Of a stretch of 64,000 nucleotides of DNA, positions 1-7,228 are shown one piece after another (position 1 is the first letter of the stretch; each line of letters opens with the position of its first letter). Location: contig CAWHEI010000012.1 of the NCBI GenBank assembly GCA_963828415.1, positions 124,001 through 188,000 on the forward strand. Reading direction: 5' to 3'. Both the position numbers and the translations under genes were made by a program. The notes below the pieces were generated by a model that did not search any database, was not told the DNA's origin, and worked only from the letters and a program-made list of their open reading frames with translations. The stretch comes from Sva-07 sp963828415. GTDB taxonomy: Bacteria; Actinomycetota; Acidimicrobiia; Acidimicrobiales; Ilumatobacteraceae.

Positions 1-756
1 CCCGGTCGGCAACGATCTGATCGGGTACACGACGGGCGGCTGGTCGATGATCCGACGGCGACCGTCGACGATCTCGGTGAGCTTTCCCACCGCCTGGCGA
101 CCATCCTTCTTTCGGGCACGCTCCTCGAATCGATCGACCCGTCGAGCGAGATCCGCCTTGGTCATCCCCGCCTCTGCTCGGACGTCCTCGATGGTCAGCA
201 GGCGATTCCACAGGTCGAGGAAACCCATCTGGCTGAACTGCGTCATTGCCTGCTGGTAGGCGCCGGTGGCGTCAGCGGTGAGCTCTTTCGACAGCTTGGC
301 TCCGAATCCGAGGTGCTGGGCAGCGATGTAGACGCTGGCGGCAAGCCGCTTCACGTCCCACTCCCACGGCCCGCGAAGCGTCTCGTCGAAATCGTTGACG
401 TCGATGACGAGCTGTCGCCCGGGAGATGCGTACGCGCCGAAGTTGGAGAGGTGCGCATCGCCGCCGAGTTGGACGCTCAACCCGCTGTTGGGAGTGGCAG
501 CCAAGTCGGCCGCCATGATCCCTGCGGCTCCTCGGTAGAAGGTGAACGGCGACGCGCGCATCCGGTCGTGGCGTACCGGGACCAGCCACGGAACACGGGT
601 CGCGTTCTGGGCCTCGATCATCGCGATCGGGTCGCGCCGCTGCGGGGCGGGCTGCCACTCGGCGTGCGTCGATCTCGGGACCGACTTGCGGGCGACGCGC
701 CCGAGCTCTTCGGCCGCTGAGTGAGCGTTGCGCTCGGCGGGGGATTCGAGCGACAC
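1..756 (-). CDS. DUF2252 family protein, C-terminus cut by window edge
   Basis: The gene reads from a GTG at 756 down to the left edge, giving 252 residues in an open frame with no stop. The stretch FTFYRGAAGIMAADLA, followed by LSVQLGGDAHLSNFGAYASP and the acidic DVNDFDETLRGPWEWDVKRL segment, is typical of DUF2252 proteins. These are about 420-470 residues long and are distantly kinase-like; their function is not established. The GTG lies 5 bases beyond the sulfatase stop at 762-764 and is the first plausible start, so this gene follows the sulfatase in the same direction and may be co-transcribed with it. The missing part is probably about 200 residues. Confidence 0.85.
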   Translation of the reverse strand, partial: MSLESPAERNAHSAAEELGRVARKSVPRSTHAEWQPAPQRRDPIAMIEAQNATRVPWLVPVRHDRMRASPFTFYRGAAGIMAADLAATPNSGLSVQLGGDAHLSNFGAYASPGRQLVIDVNDFDETLRGPWEWDVKRLAASVYIAAQHLGFGAKLSKELTADATGAYQQAMTQFSQMGFLDLWNRLLTIEDVRAEAGMTKADLARRVDRFEERARKKDGRQAVGKLTEIVDGRRRIIDQPPVVYPIRSLPTG

Positions 757-761
757 AGCCG

Positions 762-3116
762 TCAGTCGATGCTGAACCAGGCGCGAACCTGGCCCTCGTG
801 GTCGACGTATCGGTCGCCGGAGACGTCGACGATGACCTTGTCGATCTCACCGCCGACGAACGCGAACGGCGCTTGGTAGTTCGGCGAGACCGCCGATGCG
901 CTGTCGCGCCCGACGCAGATCCCGTCGCCTGTCAGGCAGAAGTAGCCAGGTTGGGTGACGATGGGAGCCGAACCGACGGCGCGGTCGTCGACGTACAGCG
1001 TGAGCGTGCCGGCCGTACCGGGCATCGCCGGGTCGGAACTCGGACCTTCGGCGACGAACTCGGCGATCAGCACATGGCTGCCCGGCGAGAGCTCGTCGTC
1101 GGCGACGACGTCCTGCAGGGTGGTGCCAATCCAGTTGAACGTGTAGTGCAACTTGCGATCCTTGACGTACAGCGAGTGCCCACCCGGAACGCCTCCGGCG
1201 GCCCAGACCACACCTTGCGCATCATCGGCGTCGATGCGGACGCCTGCGGCGATCGTGTAGGAACGCCCCGGAAGCGCCGGACCTGCGGACTCGGGAACGT
1301 CCGCACAGTTCGGGTAGAAGATGTAGCGGTCGCGATCAGGTGCGCCACGGGGACGCTCGGCGAGGACCTGTTCCAACGCACTGCGGTCGTCCAACGGCAG
1401 ACCGTTGTAGATGCCGGCGTTGTAGAACCACAAGCCCTTGAGCGCCTCCAAGCGCTCCGGATGCTCGGCGGCGACGTTGTGGGTCTGCGAACGGTCGACC
1501 TCGAGATGGAACAGCTCCCATTCGTCATGGTCGAAGTTCCCCCAACTCGACAACGGCGGATGCACCGTCGATGCGAGCCAGCCCTCGTGGTAGATCGAAC
1601 GTTGGCCGAGCATCGTGTAGAACTGCGTCGCTTTGCCGGGCGCGGACGAATCGGTGAGCGCTGCCGCGAAGCTCTCGCCCTCGATCGGGCTCTGCAGGTA
1701 CCCGTTGATCGTCTCCGGTGGTTCGATGTCCAAGAGGTCGTAGATCGTGGGTACGACGTCGACGGCGTGGACGTACTGCGGCCTCGGACTGGTGTCGGCG
1801 GGGATCTTGGCCGGCCAGGACACCAGGCACATGTCGGCGACTCCACCCTCGGCACCCGCCCAGCGCTTCCAGTACGGGAAGGGCGTGTCGAACGCCCACG
1901 CCCAGCCCGTGTTGTAGTGGTTGTTCGACGCCGGCGTACCGAGTTCGTCGATGTGCGGCAGCGTCGTCGCGGCGGTGTCGGGGACGCCGTTGAAGAAGCG
2001 CCACTCGTTGAAGCTGCCGTTCGGGCCGCCCTCGCCACTCGCGCCGTTGTCGGACACGACGACGATCAGCGTGTTGTCGATCTCGCCCGATTCCTCGAGG
2101 TAGTCGAGCACGCGGCCCAACCGGTCGTCGTTGTACGAGATGTAGCCGGCGAACACTTCCGCCATCCGGCTGAACAGCCGACGTTCGTCGTCGGAGAGGC
2201 TGTCCCATGGGCGCACGGTGTCGAGCAACGGCCAGGGCTGCCCGTCGGGGCCGGTCCGGTTCGGCTCGCCGTGCGGGTTGATCGGTGAGAGTTCCGTGTC
2301 GGCGGGGAGGAGGCCGAGTTCGATCTGGCGTTGCAGGATCCCCGCACGAATGGCCTCGTAGCCCTCGTCGAAGACGCCCTTGTAGCGGTCGGCCCACTCC
2401 GTCGGAACGAGGTGGGGCGCATGACCTGCCTGAGGCGCCAGGTACATGAAGAACGGCTTGTCGGGATCGATCACCTTGGCGTCGCGAATGAACTCGACCG
2501 CCTTGTCGGCCATGTCGTCGGCGAGGTGGTAGCCGTCCTCGGGACGAGCGGGGGGCTCGATCGGATGGTTGTCGTACACGAGGTCGGGGAAGAACGAGTT
2601 CGTCTCGCCGCCGAGCCAGCCGTAGAACCGCTCGAAGCCGCGACCGAGCGGCCACCGCCCCTTGTAGGCCGCCAGGTTGCACTCCTCACCCGGCGTCAGG
2701 TGCCACTTGCCCACGCAGTAGGTGTTGTAGCCCCGCCCGGCAAGGACCTCGGAGATGAACCCGTTCTCGAAGGGGATCCGAGTGGAGATTCCGGGGAACC
2801 CCGATGCGAACTCGGCGATCGTCGCCATGCCGTTCGACGTCGCGTTCCGCCCCGTCAGGAGCGACGCTCGGGTGGGCGAGCACAGTGCGGTCGTGTGGAA
2901 GTTGGCGAACTTCACACCTCGTTCGGCGATGCGGGCCATGTTCGGACACTGGACCGGGCCGCCGAACATGTCCATGGTGGCGTAGCCGAGGTCGTCCCAG
3001 GCGAGGAACAGCACGTTCGGTGCGCCCTCGGGAGCCTTCGGAGCGAGAAACGGTTCCCAGTCGGGCTCCGAATCGCGGATGTCGAGGGCGATCTTGCCGT
3101 TGAAGTTCTTCGTCAT
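762..3116 (-). CDS. Arylsulfatase (formylglycine-dependent sulfatase)
   Basis: This 784-residue protein hydrolyses sulfate esters. The N-terminal metal-binding segment LAWDDLGYATMDMFGG carries the paired Asp residues, and CSPTR with Cys79 is the sulfatase signature whose Cys is converted to formylglycine. GKWHL, HAPHL and VVSDNGASGEGG supply the remaining active-site and metal ligands. After about residue 600 the chain continues with a beta-rich segment (GGVPGGHSLYVKDRKLHYTF) resembling the C-terminal sandwich of long AtsA-type sulfatases. I see no signal peptide, so it is probably cytoplasmic. It sits between the small SHOCT protein upstream and the DUF2252 gene 5 bases downstream, all on the minus strand. 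The natural substrate cannot be read from the sequence. Confidence 0.93.
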   Translation of the reverse strand: MTKNFNGKIALDIRDSEPDWEPFLAPKAPEGAPNVLFLAWDDLGYATMDMFGGPVQCPNMARIAERGVKFANFHTTALCSPTRASLLTGRNATSNGMATIAEFASGFPGISTRIPFENGFISEVLAGRGYNTYCVGKWHLTPGEECNLAAYKGRWPLGRGFERFYGWLGGETNSFFPDLVYDNHPIEPPARPEDGYHLADDMADKAVEFIRDAKVIDPDKPFFMYLAPQAGHAPHLVPTEWADRYKGVFDEGYEAIRAGILQRQIELGLLPADTELSPINPHGEPNRTGPDGQPWPLLDTVRPWDSLSDDERRLFSRMAEVFAGYISYNDDRLGRVLDYLEESGEIDNTLIVVVSDNGASGEGGPNGSFNEWRFFNGVPDTAATTLPHIDELGTPASNNHYNTGWAWAFDTPFPYWKRWAGAEGGVADMCLVSWPAKIPADTSPRPQYVHAVDVVPTIYDLLDIEPPETINGYLQSPIEGESFAAALTDSSAPGKATQFYTMLGQRSIYHEGWLASTVHPPLSSWGNFDHDEWELFHLEVDRSQTHNVAAEHPERLEALKGLWFYNAGIYNGLPLDDRSALEQVLAERPRGAPDRDRYIFYPNCADVPESAGPALPGRSYTIAAGVRIDADDAQGVVWAAGGVPGGHSLYVKDRKLHYTFNWIGTTLQDVVADDELSPGSHVLIAEFVAEGPSSDPAMPGTAGTLTLYVDDRAVGSAPIVTQPGYFCLTGDGICVGRDSASAVSPNYQAPFAFVGGEIDKVIVDVSGDRYVDHEGQVRAWFSID

Positions 3117-3131
3117 CGTCGTGTCCGGCGC

Positions 3132-3524
3132 TCAGGCCAGCAACTTCGCCTTCTGTGCTGCGAACTCCTGCTCGGTGATCGCTCCGCTGTCGCGGAGGCC
3201 GGCGAGCTTCTCCAGTTCCCCGGCCGCACTGCCACTTCCAGCGGTCTCCTGAACGTAGGCACGGAACTGGGCGTCGCTCTCCTGAGCGGCTGCGATGTCA
3301 CGCTGGGTCATCTCCTTGCCGTGGGCAATGACGTACACGAACACGCCGAGGAACGGCACGAGGATGACGAAGATCGACCAGAGTGCCTTGCCCCAACCAC
3401 CCATGTCCCGGTTGCGGAAGATGTCGGCGAACACGCGAAACAGCAGCATCAGCCAGGCGAAGAACAGGAAGAAGACGAACATGGACCAGAACAGACCCAG
3501 CAGCGGGTAGTCGTAAGCAAGCAT
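3132..3524 (-). CDS. Small membrane protein with PLDc_N-like and SHOCT domains
   Basis: The protein has 130 residues. Two hydrophobic helices (about residues 8-30 and 45-67) flank the charged loop FADIFRNRDMGGWGKALW, an arrangement seen in PLDc_N-type membrane anchors. The last 30 residues (LEKLAGLRDSGAITEQEFAAQKAKLL) match the SHOCT motif, a short oligomerisation or interaction tail common in actinobacteria. It ends 15 bases before the sulfatase start on the same strand, so the two could share a transcript. The family has no established biochemical role. Confidence 0.85.
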   Translation of the reverse strand: MLAYDYPLLGLFWSMFVFFLFFAWLMLLFRVFADIFRNRDMGGWGKALWSIFVILVPFLGVFVYVIAHGKEMTQRDIAAAQESDAQFRAYVQETAGSGSAAGELEKLAGLRDSGAITEQEFAAQKAKLLA

Positions 3525-3757
3525 TTCTCAACCTCCGAAGTACGCGGGAGGCCCACTGCCGCCCGGTCGATATAGCAGGGTCCCACATTTGCTGTCGGGC
3601 ATCGACACCCAGAAGGGGTGAAAACGCGTCTCGCCACTCCTCCGCCGCCACGTCAGCCGACCTTCGAGTGCAGCCACACCTGGTCGACGTGGTCGTCCCG
3701 AATCTGAATGAGCGCGAGATCGGTGAGGTCGGCCCGACACCTGCCCTCGAGCGCGCC
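3525..3757. other. Intergenic, nothing recognised
   Basis: This stretch lies between the SHOCT membrane protein and the hairpin below the secreted protein gene. The open frames crossing it have no homology that I recognise and no credible ribosome binding site. The promoter of the minus-strand SHOCT/sulfatase transcript should be within it. Confidence 0.5.
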
Positions 3758-3799
3758 AACGGCGTTCGTGCCCCGACACCTCGGGACACGAACGCCGTT
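3758..3799. terminator. Long hairpin downstream of the secreted protein gene
   Basis: The 19-base arms at 3758-3776 and 3781-3799 pair at 18 of 19 positions around a 4-base loop. The structure starts 44 bases past the stop of the minus-strand gene at 3843. There is no clear T-run, so it may act as an intrinsic-like terminator or an mRNA 3' end stabiliser. Confidence 0.6.
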
Positions 3800-3842
3800 C
3801 AGCGGCGGCATCGCGCAGGCAGGCAGCTCGGGATCGGGACTG

Positions 3843-4781
3843 CTAGATCAGGTCGAAACCGAGGTCCTGCCACGTGAGGTCGTGGGCGACCACGGCAAAG
3901 GAGACGACGCCGGTGACGTCGGCAATCGTGGCGCCTGCCGCCGCGAGAGCGGCCCGGTCGAATGCCCAGGACGTGTTCAATCCCCCGTACGGCTCGGGTG
4001 TCGCAAAGCGAAGGCCCTGCACGGCGACCGTGGCGCCGTTGCTCAGCGTCAGCGTTGCCAGCACCTCGGTCTCCGGACTGAACGTCAGCCGTTCTTCGCC
4101 GAGAGCATCGGAATTGCCGCGGACGTTGTCGGCGTCGTAGACCGTCGAGGTGATGATCGAGGTGGCGCCGGTGAACGCCGCGACCCGGAACATCGAACCC
4201 GTCCTGGGCTGTGCACCGACAGGTAGCAGCCCATATTGCGTCGTCGAGAGATCGCTGGCCATCGAAACAACGCGCGTCGTTGCGACCGTGCGGGTCACGC
4301 CGGGGACGAGGTCACCCTGACGGGGAATCGCATAGGTGACGCCACCGACCGTGAAGATCGCGGCACGGACCTCTCCCTGGTCGGTCTGCAGGGTGACGAC
4401 CCGGAACTCGGGCACGCGACTGGCCACGGTCATGCCGTCGATGCGGAACGTTGCGTCCTCGCCGGCCGACGCAGGGATCACCACTCGCGACCTCGGGATC
4501 CGGACCTGCGGCCTCGGGATGATGAGATTGGCGCCGTCGTTGAAACTGGTCTCGGGGTCCGCCGTCGCGAGGTTGACCGGCGTCAGCGTCACGTCGGCAG
4601 GGATGACACCGCCGGCCGTGATCGGGCCGCCGGAGAGACGCAGTGCAGTCGTTTCGAGGTCGACGACTCCGGCGGTTGCCTGAACGCTTGGCGACCCGAT
4701 GACCATGGGGGTGGCCAGCAGGACGCCGGCGGTGAGAAGAGCGCCGAGGCGTCGTCGGCGAGGGAGGGAAATTCGGAACAT
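3843..4781 (-). CDS. Secreted protein of unknown function
   Basis: This is a 312-residue protein. The start was set at the ATG at 4781 because a standard signal peptide follows at once (MFRISLPRRRRLGALLTAGVLL, then cleavage near VQATA) and an AAAGG ribosome site sits about 8 bases upstream. The longer open frame to 5009 has no such support. The mature chain is beta-rich and of low complexity (LETTALRLSGGPITAGGVIPADVTLTP, TFRIDGMTVASRVPEFRVVTLQ), without cysteines or a recognisable catalytic motif. It stands alone and is followed by a strong hairpin. It is probably an exported structural or binding protein; I do not recognise the family. Confidence 0.7.
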   Translation of the reverse strand: MFRISLPRRRRLGALLTAGVLLATPMVIGSPSVQATAGVVDLETTALRLSGGPITAGGVIPADVTLTPVNLATADPETSFNDGANLIIPRPQVRIPRSRVVIPASAGEDATFRIDGMTVASRVPEFRVVTLQTDQGEVRAAIFTVGGVTYAIPRQGDLVPGVTRTVATTRVVSMASDLSTTQYGLLPVGAQPRTGSMFRVAAFTGATSIITSTVYDADNVRGNSDALGEERLTFSPETEVLATLTLSNGATVAVQGLRFATPEPYGGLNTSWAFDRAALAAAGATIADVTGVVSFAVVAHDLTWQDLGFDLI

Positions 4782-5363
4782 GAGCAACCTTTCGTAGGAG
4801 GGATGGTGTTGCCCAGCGATCATCCGCCCGGTCTCGTCAGAGCCCAAGAGCAGAAGGCGAAACAATGCTGACCGAACCGGAAACATTCGCGGCAGTCCGT
4901 TTCGACTCTGGATCGACTGGGCCCGGCTCGGTCCGATCAAGTCACCCAGCGTTTGCCGCTGGTCGTGCGGATGCGGCGCAACGTCGACGAGTCCGCACAT
5001 GTCGCGCAACGCGCCTGTACTTCAATCGGACGGCCCGTCTGCCACGCCCACCTGTTGTGCTCGACGACGGTGCGACTCGCTCGACGACTCGTTCCTGAAC
5101 TCGATGCCGCGTGCCCACGACTCGGCGAGATGATCGCTGATCACGCCGGCCGGGCCAGATCGTCTCCCACGGACTGAGCCCGACCGCAGAGTCCGAGCGA
5201 TCCACCAGACAGCTCTTCAACGTCCACCGCTCACTTGTGCAGCTCGAACCTCCCCATTCCGATTTCACATCGACGCAGTTTCCCGGCCGCGAGCGTCACA
5301 GCAAGCGCTCGTCGTCGGCGCCTTGGCCCGGAGCGGTGGGAGGGCTGCTGACGATTGCCACCC
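4782..5363. other. Intergenic region, no gene recognised
   Basis: About 580 bases separate the secreted protein gene from the TetR promoter. Frames on both strands translate to arginine-rich, compositionally random peptides and none has a convincing ribosome site. It must hold the promoter of the minus-strand secreted protein gene. I see no RNA gene or repeat. Confidence 0.5.
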
Positions 5364-5402
5364 TTGTCACTCGCCGAACAGAAGTGTACACTCTGTACAC
5401 TT
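5364..5402 (+). promoter_or_regulatory. Promoter and TetR operator of a leaderless operon
   Basis: A -35 box TTGTCA (5364-5369) lies 17 bases from a -10 box TACACT (5387-5392), which puts the transcription start within a few bases of the ATG at 5404. A perfect palindrome with 9-base arms, AAGTGTACA (5382-5390) and TGTACACTT (5394-5402), separated by CTC, covers the -10 box. A repressor bound there would block the polymerase, and the TetR gene just downstream is the obvious candidate. Confidence 0.8.
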
Positions 5403-5403
5403 C

Positions 5404-5997
5404 ATGACCAAGCGGGCCTACCTCAAGACCGACGACCGACGCCGTCAGCTGCTCGACGCCGCGGCGCGGCTGTTCGTCCGCGACGGATACGCAGGGCTGA
5501 CGATGGTGGCGGTCGCCGCCGAGGCCGGGGTGAGTCGGCGGCTCGTGTACGACCACTTCGCCGATCTCGCGTCGCTGTACGCGGCGTTCTTCGACGATCG
5601 AGCGGCGCGCTACCTCGCCGTGATCGGTGTGGCGGTCGACGCTGCCGACGACACCGGCTCCGCCTTCGCTGCCGCGTTCACCCAGCTGTTGGCGATGCCG
5701 GCCGACGATCAGCGAGCGATCCGCGTCCTCATCACCGATCCCGGTCTCCCCGATCTCGAACCCGTGCGCGAGCGCTTCCGCCGACACGTCGAAGAGCAGT
5801 GGTTGGACAGCATCCCTGCGATCGAGGGCGACCACGCCCGTGCTGTGTTGTGGACGCTGGTCGCCGGCCTGTTCGGTCTGGCCGACCTCGTGTCGCGCGG
5901 CGAGGTGTCGACGGACGCTGCACTGACGATCGCGACGAACCTCGTGACCGCACTGCCCGCGTCGATGCGTGACAGCCACCTCGTACCAGCCCACTGA
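5404..5997 (+). CDS. TetR/AcrR family repressor, probably autoregulated
   Basis: This 197-residue regulator has an N-terminal TetR helix-turn-helix: DRRRQLLDAAARLFVRDGY, then TMVAVAAEAGVSRRLVYDHF at roughly residues 10-55. The rest is a helical ligand-binding and dimerisation domain. The start at ATG 5404 is preferred over the longer frame from 5323 because the promoter and operator end one base before it. Two small genes follow in the same direction (gaps of 13 and -4 bases), so the three form an operon that the repressor probably controls from the overlapping palindrome. The inducing ligand is unknown. Confidence 0.88.
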   Translation: MTKRAYLKTDDRRRQLLDAAARLFVRDGYAGLTMVAVAAEAGVSRRLVYDHFADLASLYAAFFDDRAARYLAVIGVAVDAADDTGSAFAAAFTQLLAMPADDQRAIRVLITDPGLPDLEPVRERFRRHVEEQWLDSIPAIEGDHARAVLWTLVAGLFGLADLVSRGEVSTDAALTIATNLVTALPASMRDSHLVPAH

Positions 5998-6010
5998 GAA
6001 GGAAGCACCG

Positions 6011-6406
6011 ATGGCAACCTGGCCCACCCCCGAACAACTCGGGACATTCCTCGCCGGTCCTCCCGATCAGCCGGTCGTGATGTTGAACATGCTCACCTTC
6101 AAGAAGGAGGCCGACGCATCGCACGCCGGCCTGAGCGGGCAGGAGGCGGTGATGCAGTACTCGCGTGCGATGCGGACGTTCGTCGAATCGCACGGCGGCA
6201 CGTTCGTACTCGGCGCCAACATCGACTCGCAGCTCATCGGCGACGGAGGCGAGCACTTCCAGTTCGTCGGCATCATGCGCTACCCGTCGCGCCGGGCGTA
6301 CCTCGAGCTGGCCGGCGACCCGGAGGTCGCGAACACCATCGGCAAGCATCGCGAGGCCGGTCTCGAGAGCCAGTGGCTCTTCGCCATGACGGAGGTGACC
6401 GAATGA
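6011..6406 (+). CDS. DUF1330-family protein
   Basis: The 131-residue protein contains VVMLNMLTFKK, AVMQYSRAMRTFVESHGGTFVLGANIDSQLIGDG and FVGIMRYPSRRAYLELAGDPEVANTIGKHREAGL. This is the ferredoxin-like alpha/beta fold of DUF1330 and dimeric alpha-beta barrel proteins. The start ATG at 6011 follows a purine-rich GAGAAGGAAG ribosome site. It is second in the TetR-led operon and overlaps the next start by four bases. Members are often found beside oxidoreductases, but no activity can be assigned here. Confidence 0.8.
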   Translation: MATWPTPEQLGTFLAGPPDQPVVMLNMLTFKKEADASHAGLSGQEAVMQYSRAMRTFVESHGGTFVLGANIDSQLIGDGGEHFQFVGIMRYPSRRAYLELAGDPEVANTIGKHREAGLESQWLFAMTEVTE

Positions 6407-6891
6407 CCCACGTGCACGACATCCCCACGGCCTACACGCCTCCCGGCGGGTACGGCGTCGAGATGCCACCGCCGATCCTCGCCGATTGCGACGATCCCCT
6501 CGTCGACGGCGCGCCGGATCTCCGGGGAGTCTGGAAGGTGGTGAGCGGCGAGTCGAACGGCGAGCCACTGGCCGCCGACAACCCGATCTGGGGGCACGTG
6601 GAGCGCATCGAACAAGCCGCCGATCGCGTCGTGGTCACGTCGTCCGGTGTCGTCCACGACATGGTGGCCAACGGCACCTTCGAGTCCGGGGTGAACGACG
6701 TGATGGCCGCCGACTTGACCACGCCGATCCGGGTTGCGGCGAGCTTCGAGGACGGCGTGCTGGTGCTCCGGCCCGACGGCATGCCCGGCGTCGAGGTCCG
6801 GCGTCGGCGCGACGGCGAGCAGCTCGTCTGGGCGTACCACACGATGTTCACCGTCCGCATGGAACGGCTCGACGGTGCGACGTCCGGCTGA
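6403..6891 (+). CDS. Hypothetical lipocalin-like protein
   Basis: The ATG at 6403 overlaps the previous stop (ATGA), so translation is probably coupled. The 162-residue chain has LRGVWKVVSGESNGEPL near residue 40 followed by alternating beta strands (DRVVVTSSGVVHDMV, LTTPIRVAASFEDGVLVLRP, LVWAYHTMFTVRMERL). The order resembles a small lipocalin or calycin barrel, which would bind a small hydrophobic ligand. That assignment rests on pattern only. There is no signal peptide. It is the last gene of the TetR-led operon. Confidence 0.65.
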   Translation: MTHVHDIPTAYTPPGGYGVEMPPPILADCDDPLVDGAPDLRGVWKVVSGESNGEPLAADNPIWGHVERIEQAADRVVVTSSGVVHDMVANGTFESGVNDVMAADLTTPIRVAASFEDGVLVLRPDGMPGVEVRRRRDGEQLVWAYHTMFTVRMERLDGATSG

Positions 6892-7228
6892 CCAGCCTGC
6901 TCGATCCCGCTGCGGGTCGCCGTGACCTCGCATCTGTGAGACATCGACGACCTCGTGCCACCGGCGGCGTGCGTCAGCCGTCGGCCTCGGCATCCTCCTG
7001 GATCTCGGCGGTGTCGGCCTCGAGTTGCTTCTTCCCGACCTTGTCGGCTTTGGCCATCGCCGCCTTGATCGGACGGTTCCTGGCCTGTCCGGACCACTCC
7101 GATGTGGATGCATCATCGACATGACGACCGGATTCATTGAGCAGTAACGTGCGCTGCGTGCATTTCCGCCAACACGAACCTGACGCGTGCTGGCGGCGCC
7201 TGCGGATCGATGTGGCCGGGTCCTTCCG
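6892..7228. other. Intergenic region, no convincing gene
   Basis: A minus-strand frame ends at 6974 with a lysine- and glutamate-rich peptide (MAKADKVGKKQLEADTAEIQ), but its only ATG would give fewer than 30 residues and no ribosome site supports it. On the plus strand the region must contain the promoter of the MalT/LuxR-type regulator. Confidence 0.45.

Noticed and set aside
798..2288. Long plus-strand open frame antisense to the sulfatase gene
   Set aside because: High-GC antisense frame; translation is rich in R, V, D and G and has no motif, while the minus strand encodes an obvious sulfatase.
4865..5268. Overlapping short frames in the 580-base gap before the TetR operon
   Set aside because: No ribosome sites, no conserved motifs, arginine-rich translations typical of non-coding GC-rich DNA.
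6974..7060. Minus-strand lysine/glutamate-rich peptide MAKADKVGKKQLEADTAEIQ...
   Set aside because: Fewer than 30 codons from its only ATG, no ribosome site and no conserved pattern; probably chance composition in a longer antisense frame.
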